From positions 23,853,896 through 23,917,895 of the forward strand of contig JBCNJP010000003.1 of NCBI GenBank assembly GCA_039602395.1: a stretch of DNA of 64,000 nucleotides, given 5' to 3'. Made by a program: the position numbers and the translations under genes. Each line of letters begins with the position of its first letter. Positions within the stretch are counted from its first letter, which is position 1. Of the stretch, positions 1 through 8,502 are shown in pieces. This stretch comes from Deinandra increscens subsp. villosa (Eukaryota; Streptophyta; Magnoliopsida; Asterales; Asteraceae). The notes below the pieces were generated by a model, which had not been told where the DNA came from, made no database searches, and worked only from the letters and a program-made list of their open reading frames with translations.

Positions 1-1632
1 TGTGCTGATTTAGAAAGAGTCAATACAGAACTGGTTCAACGTGCTGAAAAATGGGAAACTGAAGCAAAGGATGTTATTGGAGATTTTGATAAGCTATTCG
101 AGAAATCAACAGCTAGAGTGGAATCTCTTCTGAAATCTAATGTTGAACTTCAAAAGGCTTTTGATGACGTTACTGCTGCTGAAAATGTTCAAAAAGCAGT
201 GATTTCTGAATTACAAGATAGAGTTCTAGAACTTAAAGAGGAACTTTCAAAGCTTAGAGATGAAAATGTTCAGGCTCGTGAGAAGAATGGAATTTTAACA
301 AAAGATGTTGCTTATTACACAAAGAAGTGGGAAAAAGTTCATGCTGAGTTAATGGACATTTGTGATACAAAAAGACAACTAAAGTCAGAATACAATGAGT
401 TGTCAGATCAATTTATTGATGTTCAAAAAGACTTGATGGATGCTCAAGTCAAGATTTCTGAGTTGAAGATTGAGATTCTTGTTCTTCAAAAACTAGTAAA
501 GAATTCAGCTATGTCTCCTACTCTACTGAATTACATTTACAATCAGGAGAAGAGTGACGATAGTGTGAAATTAGAGGATTTGCATTCTGTTCCAGCTCCG
601 GTGGTTATCTTAAATCCTCCATCTGTGTCACTTGATCCAAGAGCTGAATTGCAAGATTATTCTAAATTTGCAACTCCAGCAAAGAAGAAGAAAAACAAAT
701 CTGAGAAAAGGGAGAAGAAATTGGGTGAAGCTCCAAAGTTTGTCTCAAGTTCCAAAGTTTTGGAAGAGCAAAAGATTTGTGAGAAAGTTGATTCTGTTCC
801 TTCATTTGCTAATGAAGAAGAAAAAGCTTTGCTTCAAAGTAACAACTTGAAAGATATTAAAGCTAAGTTCAATAGCGAGGCTAAAGAACGAAAAGTTCCA
901 GAATCTTCTTCAAGTTCTTCAAAAATTCCAGGGTATAAACAAAAAGGCTTGGGTTATATTGTTAACGAAGAACCAGTTTCAACACTACCACAGAAGCAGC
1001 CAAAGGGGAAGGCTAAAGAGAAAGTTTCAGGTCACAAGAATCAGTCAAAGCAAAGGACACAAAAGGTGTTCAACTCAAAGAATGCTGATTACTATTCTGG
1101 AGGATCTTCTTATAGTTCTGAGTCTTCTCAAAGAAGTCCATCTCCAAGGTATGATACTTCTGATGATTTCTTTGATTCATTCAGTTCTGAAAATATTTTT
1201 GGTTATCATGATGTGTTCAAACAGGACAAGAAACATCTAAAGAATTTTGTTGATAAAAAACAAATTTTTGAATCAAATCTGGGTAGCAGTTCCCTTAATG
1301 TTTTTCAAAGGAAGTGTTATGCATGTCGTAAACCAGGGCATCTTGCTGCACAATGTCCTACGAATGCGAGCACTGACGCTTATGTGCACAAAACTGCTAA
1401 GTATGTGGATTTAAATGGTCGTATTTTTGATGAACCACAATCATTCAGGTCCCAATCAGCTAGTAAGTCGTCTTGGGCAAAGACGCAAGTTGATAATTTT
1501 GTGGATTCATTGAAAAATTTTCAATCGCCCAAGATGTGGAAACCACGAGTTGTTTCCTTGGCAAACAAAGACCATGTTGAAGACACCGGGCGACCCGAGG
1601 CTGTTGACTCGGGCCGATCCCAAAACCACTAA
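1..1632 (+). CDS. Copia (Sirevirus-like) gag, 5'-partial
   Basis: The reading frame is open from the first base of the window to a TAA at 1630-1632, so the start codon lies upstream. The first ~125 visible residues are heptad-like and charged (coiled coil). A Lys/Ser-rich middle follows, then a CX2CX4HX4C zinc knuckle at about 1315-1356 (CYACRKPGHLAAQC), the usual nucleocapsid motif that binds the element's own RNA. No protease, integrase or RT follows: the frame stops and 1.67 kb of non-coding DNA leads straight to an LTR. The element therefore looks gag-only and would depend on another element for polymerase. The frame has no breaks. Seen: frame, knuckle, stop. Known: gag of Ty1/copia. Inferred: Sirevirus-like, from the repeated polypurine tracts and LTR palindromes downstream. 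Confidence 0.85.
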   Translation, partial: CADLERVNTELVQRAEKWETEAKDVIGDFDKLFEKSTARVESLLKSNVELQKAFDDVTAAENVQKAVISELQDRVLELKEELSKLRDENVQAREKNGILTKDVAYYTKKWEKVHAELMDICDTKRQLKSEYNELSDQFIDVQKDLMDAQVKISELKIEILVLQKLVKNSAMSPTLLNYIYNQEKSDDSVKLEDLHSVPAPVVILNPPSVSLDPRAELQDYSKFATPAKKKKNKSEKREKKLGEAPKFVSSSKVLEEQKICEKVDSVPSFANEEEKALLQSNNLKDIKAKFNSEAKERKVPESSSSSSKIPGYKQKGLGYIVNEEPVSTLPQKQPKGKAKEKVSGHKNQSKQRTQKVFNSKNADYYSGGSSYSSESSQRSPSPRYDTSDDFFDSFSSENIFGYHDVFKQDKKHLKNFVDKKQIFESNLGSSSLNVFQRKCYACRKPGHLAAQCPTNASTDAYVHKTAKYVDLNGRIFDEPQSFRSQSASKSSWAKTQVDNFVDSLKNFQSPKMWKPRVVSLANKDHVEDTGRPEAVDSGRSQNH

Positions 1633-1848
1633 TGTTTTATCTGGTGTCTGCAGGTTTCTTCAAGAAGACCTGTCATGCGTGTGTTGCTGATAGTGAAGAA
1701 CTTGCTTAATTTAGTGTTTCAATGACATATCATTTTCAAATGTTTTTCAACCGATTTTTCCAAAACTAAAACTGCAACGTGTCAGTGTTGGTCGATCAAT
1801 TTTCTTTCTTGTTCATATGTTTACGTTTTTGTAGTTGTACATATTTTT

Positions 1849-1909
1849 AGGGGGAGAAAATTGAAAATTCAAAAAAAAATAGTGTTTGTTTGAATTTTAG
1901 GGGGAGAAA
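1849..1909 (+). promoter_or_regulatory. Duplicated polypurine tracts
   Basis: TTTTAGGGGGAGAAA-like sequence occurs twice about 50 bp apart. A third copy, AGGGGGAG at 3291-3298, abuts the LTR and is the expected plus-strand primer. Multiple polypurine tracts upstream of the 3' LTR are a known trait of Sireviruses. Confidence 0.6.
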
Positions 1910-2232
1910 TTGGAAAAATATAAAAAAAAGAAATGGAAAATTGAGAAATTTGATCCGACAAAAGCGAGAAATGATAGTACATCAGCATATATGTTATCTG
2001 CCATGGATAGATTAAGTCTAAAGGCTGTAGGTACTTGCATAATCTGTGAATGTGCATGACTAATCTGATATCTGCAAGTAAGATATAAACATAAAGCTTG
2101 CCTGATGATCTTTGGTTATTTGCTTCTTGATGAATGCTGTGTGATGATTCCAAAAATAGAATAAAGAGATATCTTGATGAATGCATGTTTTCATTTTGCA
2201 AAAATTTCAACTTGTTTGATTTTCTTTATTTT

Positions 2233-2474
2233 GTCAAACGATCGGCCTTTCTCTGCGTATCGAAAGATCGACCTGATTGGTGTTCGTTTGACGTTCTGCT
2301 TTATTTTCTTTGGTGTTTCGTATAATCCATCGGACTTTCTCTGCGTGTACGGGAGTACCGACCTGATTGTTGTTGGATTATACAATTTCTGCTTTATTTT
2401 TATATTTCTTATTTTCCTAAACAATCGGACTTTCTCTGCGTGCTCACAAGCCGACCTGATTGTTGTTTGTTTAG
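2233..2474 (+). promoter_or_regulatory. Three tandem hairpins with different but perfect closing stems
   Basis: Hairpins at 2233-2292, 2321-2382 and 2417-2474. The closing stems are GTCAAACG/CGTTTGAC, TATAATCC/GGATTATA and CTAAACA/TGTTTAG. Inside each comes ATCGG, then (A/C)CTTTCTCTGCG, a small apical stem-loop (ATC-GAAA-GAT; GTAC-GGGA-GTAC; GCT-CACA-AGC), then CGAC-CTGAT and a 7-nt TGTTGTT-like strand. CTGAT can pair with ATCGG with one G-U. Each copy is followed by TTCTGCTTTATTTT. The function is unknown; a structured RNA of the retroelement transcript is an inference. Confidence 0.7.
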
Positions 2475-3290
2475 GGTTCTGCTTTATTTTTGCATGACTC
2501 ATCAAGGATGATTAAATCTCTAAGAAAGTTGGATTTATATGATAAATATGATGATTTGCCAGTATTTCTGATAGAGTGGAGGCCGAGTTATCAGTGCATG
2601 ATAAAATTACCTTAAGCATATCTGAAAACGATAAAAAATGATTGGTGCATGCTGAAATAAACATAAATGTTGTATTTGCGATTATCTTGGCTTGCATGCT
2701 GATTAAGACCGAAATTGAAATGTGCTAGATGCATTATGTCTGATATGATCTCGTGTCGTGATCTTTCTCGCAAAATACCAAAAATAGAGTGTAATTTTGT
2801 ATTGCATTTATATTTTCATTTTAGTATCATTCAAAAAGATTTTTGGTGTGTTTTAGCATAACTTTGAAAAATCAAAAATATTTTAGGTGTGTTTTGATCT
2901 AAAGTTTCTAAAAGCCAAAAAGATTTTATTTCTTAGTTGTTTTCGATTGATCAACACTTGATACAAAATCAAAATTTCAAAATCAATATCTTGGATTCTC
3001 AAAGAGAAGTTTTGCTCCAAGATTAAATTAAGCTTGGTAATTTGTATAGAAAACAAAAACTGCACTTTTTGTCTTCTAAAGTCGCAGGTTCTGTGTGTCA
3101 AGACTCAAGCATGGTGAAAGAGGGAGTTTGTTATATCATTCTCAAGTGGATCTTGATGATCAAAGATGTTTCAAGATTGATCCAGCCATGCAAGCTCTGT
3201 TTCTGACAAGATTTCAAGTTGAAGATCTGATGCAGCAATGTTGAAGATTGAAGACTAGAAATTTAGTTAGACTAGATACACTACACGTTA

Positions 3291-3298
3291 AGGGGGAG
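3291..3298 (+). promoter_or_regulatory. Polypurine tract of the gag-only copia
   Basis: AGGGGGAG lies two bases upstream of the LTR start TGTTAGAGC, the position expected of the plus-strand primer. Confidence 0.75.
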
Positions 3299-3300
3299 TT

Positions 3301-3787
3301 TGTTAGAGCATATTCCTATGCCATGATGTGTCTCGTGTATTGTATCTATGTAATGAGAGCAATTGTGTGAGTCTTGTTAGGCATGCTGAGCGTACCACAT
3401 GGTCCGCCGGACCAGTTGGTGCAGCGTACCAGTTGGTACGCTGGGTGGTACGCCAGCTAGTCTAAGTTACCTATAAATAGGTAGTTTGTGTTGAGAGCAT
3501 TAGCACTGATAGAGAACTTCAAGTCATATTCTACATTTCTGTGTGTGTGTTTTCTGTGTGTATGCTCTCAAGGTTTCATCAATACAAATCTCATTTGTAT
3601 TTACTTTTGATCTCGTTTTATCTCATTATCACGTGATTAGCAAACGATCCATCGTTCCATGGTTTTACAGTAATCTTCAAGTGATTCAATACAAAATCTC
3701 TTATTTACATCCGTGTTTACTATCATTGATCAAAGCATGCTGTAGTAAGATCGTATCTCGTTTTTACACTAACTACTGCTTTCAACA
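3301..3787 (+). repeat. 3' LTR of the gag-only copia (487 bp)
   Basis: Starts TGTTAGAG after the polypurine tract and ends TTTCAACA, with TGTT/AACA ends. A TATA-like CTATAAATAG lies near 3471. Upstream of it, at 3388-3460, is a cluster of palindromes, including TGGTCCGCCGGACCA (3400-3414) and AGCGTACCA/TGGTACGCT (3423-3442). Palindrome clusters in the LTR are typical of Sireviruses. The interrupted integrase frame of the host copia resumes directly after it, and TAACT at 3788-3792 is the expected target duplication. The matching copy would lie outside the window. Confidence 0.8.
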
Positions 3788-5881
3788 TAACTGTTGAGAA
3801 GCCTGTGAGTTCTTCAGTGCAGGAACATAACTATTACAGGTCAGCTGATGAACATTGGAAGAGCAACCAGGCTGGAATCAAGAAGCCAATCTTCTTCTCT
3901 TCAATGAGCATCAAACCTATCTTGCCAAACAATGGGAACAAACCTTCTGAAATAATTCAAATTGATACTGAAACCGTTCCGGTTAAAGTCCAAGCGGAAC
4001 CTGTTTCTCCGGTTCAAGTTCAGCCGGAAAACTCAATTTCAGAAACTGTCGAGAACACTGATTCAGGGTCAAATGAACCTGAAAATTCAAATGATGCTAC
4101 ATCAAATGAGCTCAATTTTGAGCATCTGACTCATGAAACAGTTGAAGTTTCAGATCCTGTGTCACACATTGGTGATGATGAGCTTGATCACATACTTCCT
4201 TGGCTCAATATACCCTCAAATGGAAGAAGCCATGAATTCCCTGTGCTTCTAGACAGAAGAATCAACAAGCATCATCCTTTGGAAAATGTTATTGGAGATG
4301 TTTCAGCACCTGTGTTGACAAGAAGTAAATCTGCTGTTGCAAACATTTGTTTGCATGCTGCATTTTTGTCTCAAGAAGTACCCAACAAGGTAGCTAATGC
4401 CTTGAAAGATAATAGCTGGGTAGAGGCAATGCAAGAAAAGCTATTTCAAATCAACAAGCAGAAAGTTTGGGAATTGGTAGACTTGCTTGATGGAGCAGAA
4501 CCAATTGGTACTAAGTGGGTGTTCAGAAACAAGAAAGATGACAAGGGCTTTGTAATTAAGAACAAAGCAAGACTAGTTGTGCAAGGCTATGTACAGGAAG
4601 AAGGCATAGATTATGATGAAGTGTTTGCACCTGTGGCTAGATTGGAAGCAATCAGAACTTTTCTAGCCTATGCTGCCTTCAAAGACTTCCCAGTATTTCA
4701 GATGGATGTCAAAAGTGTTTTCCTGTATGGCCAGCTGGAACAAGAAGTGTATGTCAATCAACCTCATGGCTTTAAAGACCATCCCATCCAAATAGGGTGT
4801 GCAAGCTGATCAAAGCTCTGTATGGTCTCAAACAAGCACCTAGAACCTGGTATGAAACTCTTTCAAACTATCTTCTATAGAATGGCTACAGGAGAGGAGC
4901 AATTGATACAACACTTTTTGTTAAGTGTGTTGGTAAGGATACATTGATGGTACAAATTTATGTGGATGATATTAATTTTTGATTCATCTAATACTGTTTT
5001 GTGCAAGGAGTTTGAAATTTTGATGCAGTCAAAATTTGAAATGAGTTCCATGGGATAACTAATATTCTTCTTGGGATTACAAGTGAAGCAAACTGCAGCT
5101 GGAATTTTTCTGAACCAGTCAAAGTATATTCAAGATATGCTGAAGAGATTTGACATGCTGAGATGTTCAAGTGCAAAAACTCCTATATCCACTTCCCATA
5201 AGTTAACTAGTGACTCAAGTGGCGAAGCAGTGGATGTACACATGTACAGGGCGATGATAGGATCACTGATGTATCTTATTGCAAGTAGACCTGACATTAT
5301 GTTTAGTTTTTGCTTATGTACAAGATATCAGTCCTCACCAAAGGAATCTCACATGCTAGCTGTCAAGAGAATTTTCAAGTATTTGAAGGGTCAACCAAAA
5401 TTGGGTTTGTGGTATCCTAAAAACTCTGACTTCTCCTTTAGATCATTCACTGATAGTGACTACGGAGGATGTGATATAGACAAGAAATCAACATCAGGAG
5501 GATGTCAATTCTTGGGTGAAAGACTTGTCTCCTGACAGTGCAAGAAGCAAACTTGTGTTTCTACATCAACTACTGAGGTTGAATACATTGCTGCCTCAAG
5601 CTGCTGCAGTCAAGTTCTTTGGATCCAAAATCAGATGCTTGATTATGGGATCACCTTCATAACAACAGTGCCATCTCCATCATTAACAATCCAGTCAAGC
5701 ACTCCAAAACAAAGTACATTGATATAAGGTATCATTTTATTAGAGATTGTGCAGAAAAGAATCAAATCAAGTTATTCAAAGTTCATACTGATCATCAACT
5801 GGCTAATTTGTTTACCAAAGCTTTTGATGAGGCAAGATTCTTCTACCTCATCACAGCCATTGGGATGATGAACTTTGACTA
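3788..5881 (+). pseudogene. Older copia pol: integrase tail, RT and RNase H, broken
   Basis: Translation from 3790 runs through an acidic integrase C-terminal tail into RT (WVFRNKKDDKG near 4517, KARLVVQGYVQEEGIDYDE near 4565). A frameshift near 4795 follows the PHGF segment. RT continues in another frame (LIKALYGLKQAPRTWYE), with an in-frame TAG at 4878-4880 and YVDD near 4960. The connection and RNase H domains follow (MIGSLMYLIASRPDI near 5254, DSDYGGCDIDKKSTSGG near 5455), then a stop and further shifts. The last recognisable residues (LANLFTKAFDEARFFYLI) end at about 5881. The upstream half lies left of the window because the gag-only element inserted inside the integrase. Non-functional. 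Confidence 0.85.
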
Positions 5882-6633
5882 ACATAAAACTTTTCACAAC
5901 CTTAATAAAAGAGAGATTTGTGACTAAGAGTTCGTCTCTTGATACAAAAAGAAAAAGAAAATGAAAATATACTGTGTTAATTAGAAACCATTTCAGTTCA
6001 TAGTCAGTAACTGCCATGAAACTATGAAAAATTATCATAAATTTTCAAAAACCATGTGTTTTTGTTTTCCGCTTCAAGTTCCGGTTCAACCTGTGAGAAA
6101 ATAACTTTTGAAAATCTCCGAGTGAACTTCAACCGGAAAAATACTTTGTACTTACGTGGCAAAAAGTTTTTGAAAAAAATTCTTCCAAGCGGAAAAATCA
6201 TCCGCTTGAAGTTCAAACGGAAGAAATTTAGTTTTTAAAACAAAGGAGAAAATGGGTTCCACTTGAACTTCCGAGTCAACAAGTCAAAATCACATTTCAT
6301 TAAATTACCCGGAAGGCACAACTTTTTAAGCGGATACACAATAAATTACCCATTAAGTTTTTAACAATTAAATATCCGAGGTTTCAGTAAATATCCTTTT
6401 GGATAATGACATGCTTTAACGTGTTGTACCGTATAAACCACTAAACACAAGTCACATCAGTTACTGAACGGTTGCGTTAAAACCTCTCTCCTCCATGTCA
6501 CCGACGAAAAAGGTAAAAACCCCTAGTTTACCGTCATTTCCCCATTTCTCACAAACCCCACTCTCAAATTTCTCTCCAAACCTCTCCGTAACTTCCCAAA
6601 ACCGTCGATTTCTCTCTCAATCTCAAATCAACA
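5882..6633 (+). other. Non-coding spacer between copia pol and env-position ORF
   Basis: AT-rich, with repeated short phrases of the type TTCAACCGGAA and GCGGAAAA. Small ORFs here resemble nothing. It probably belongs to the copia element, as Sirevirus pol and env-like genes are separated by such a spacer. Confidence 0.5.
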
Positions 6634-7664
6634 ATGGCTCCCAAGGCGAGTACAAGTGGCAAGAAGCATGCCAGTGATTCGAAGTTCCCCGTGGAACACA
6701 ATCTGGTAGCCTATCTTGAAGCACCCAGTAAAACCGATATTTACAACGGCATGATCGAATTCCTAAAAAGTCTCATCTTCATCACGCGCTGACCGTTGAA
6801 GCGGTGATATTTGAAGAAATTATGGAGGAATTCTGGTCTCATGCTCGGGTAGTTGAAGATAGCAACGGTGGTGAAGCAATCATATCAACAGTTCAGGGCT
6901 CGACAGTGGAAATAGATGAAGCAAAGGTGAGAAAAGTGTAACCTCTAAGGGATGAAAATGGATATGTGGCTGTCGATTCCAAGAAGTATCTACCACTATT
7001 CAGAGACATTGGATACGGTGGTTCGTTGCAAAGCAAGACCATCAAAAAGGGGCAACTGCCATACAACTGGAGGTATCTGGCCCACACGATTTTGGTGTGT
7101 CTCACTACAAAGAAGGGTGGTTTTGACGAACTTGTTGCTGAACAAGCTTCGGCCTTCTATGCTATGTTAAAGGGTGAAAATGTCAACTTCTCAAAACTTA
7201 TTTTCCATGCCCTAAAAATGAACACCACACCTGCATATGTTTATCTCTATCCCAGGTTTTTAACTTGCATTCTCAAAGAAGAATACCCTCAAATTATTTT
7301 GGGTGGTTCAATTCTACACCAAAAGCTTCTGAATGGGAACTTTTTCTAACCTAGCTTTAAATAAGACAGTATTTCTTGGAAGGGATACAGACCATCCCCT
7401 GCCAATTCCAAGGCAGTTTCCTGATGAACCTGCACAAGCTGAGGTTCAAACGAAAATTGTTGTTGCAACTGAGCACCCTGCTCAAGATGACAGGACTACA
7501 AGCCCCATAGTTCCTGATCCCACATCTGTCCCCACTTCCTCTACATTAAAAACTTACCATTCCAAAAAGAGGAAGTCCACTGATAAAAAAACCACCACTG
7601 CCACTTCCTCATCAGAATCCACACCTGTAATTTTTAAGAGGAAGTCCACTGATCAAAAAACCAC
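6634..7664 (+). pseudogene. Envelope-position (third) ORF of Sirevirus-like copia, broken
   Basis: Begins with ATG at 6634 in a strong context (CAACAATGGC). It shifts frame near 6780, meets a TAA near 6938, continues at 6941-7349 (YLPLFRDIGYG, LPYNWRYLAHTILVCL, NVNFSKLIFHAL, YLYPRFL), then goes on in another frame as a Pro/Ser/Thr-rich, Lys-rich tail to about 7664. I recognise the middle block as the protein often found downstream of RNase H in Asteraceae copia elements. Its role is unknown; the name envelope-like comes only from its position, and no signal peptide or membrane anchor is evident here. Its 3' end is cut by the junction with gypsy sequence. Confidence 0.6.
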
Positions 7665-8461
7665 CATTGCATATTAGCACGGCATATCATCCTCAAACGG
7701 ATGGACCAAGTGAGAGGACGATACAAACTTTGGAATATATGTTACGTGCATGCATTATTGACTTTGTAGGAAGTTGGGATAGTCACCTACACCTGGCAGA
7801 GTTCTCATACAACAACAATTATCATGCTAGCATAGGTATGCCACCGTTCGAAATGTTGTATGGTAGGAGATGTAGAACTCCAATGTGTTGGGGTGAAGTA
7901 GGCCAGCGAGAGCTAGGAAGCAAGGATGAGGTTCAGAACATGGCTCGAAACCTTGATGCGATCAAGGCACGACTAAAGGCTGCTCAAGATAGACAAAAGT
8001 CTTATGCAGATAAGAGGAGGAGGCCTATAGAGTTCCAAGTAGGAGACTTCGTGTTATTAAAAGTGTCTCCATGGAAGAGTATTATTCGCTTTCGCAAGAG
8101 GGGCAAGTTAGGCCCGGCGTTCGTAGAACCTTTTAGAATTGCTGAATGTGTAGGAGAAGTTGCCTATCGACTAGATCTACCTGAGGAAATGTCTAGGATT
8201 CACCCAACATTTCTTGTATCACACTTAAGGAAGTGTGTAGTAGATGAGTCGCAAATAATACCCTTGGATGAGATAGAAATCGATAACACGCTGTCACTTG
8301 TAGAAAGGCTCGTTGCTATTATAGATCGATATGAGAAAAGGCTTAGGAATAAGACCATTCCAATGATTAGGGTGCAATGAATGCACAAGAAGGGTTCTGA
8401 GTCTACATGGGAAAGAGAGGACGAGATGCGAAAATCTCATCCTGAGTTGTTTGAAGCCTGA
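7665..8461 (+). pseudogene. Ty3/gypsy (Tekay-like) integrase C-terminus and chromodomain, 5'-truncated
   Basis: Starts abruptly inside integrase (STAYHPQTDGPSERTIQTLE), continues through the catalytic-core end (LAEFSYNNNYHASIGMPPFE), the GPY/F-like module (VGDFVLLKVSPWK, GKLGPAFVEPFRI, VAYRLDLPEE, HPTFLVSHLRKC) and into a chromodomain-like tail. An in-frame TGA at 8378-8380 stands where a Trp codon is expected. The frame continues past it (GSESTWEREDEMRKSHPELF) to a natural stop at 8459-8461. Protease, RT and RNase H are absent. The chromodomain tail and LTR type point to the Tekay/Del chromoviruses. Confidence 0.85.
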
Positions 8462-8502
8462 ACAGGTTTCGAGGACGAAACCTTGTTTAAGGAGGGGAGA
8501 GT

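Larger units (their letters stand above)
1633..3290 (+). other. 3' non-coding region of the gag-only copia element
   Basis: No convincing ORF is present. It holds two polypurine-tract-like copies (1849-1909), the three hairpins at 2233-2474, and an imperfect repeat of a TTTTGGTGTGTTTT-like phrase around 2835-2900. A pol region would normally occupy this position, and no pol motif is visible in either strand. Confidence 0.7.

Noticed and set aside
2134..2505. ORFs across the hairpin region, both strands
   Set aside because: They arise from the repeated hairpin units and have no gag or pol similarity.
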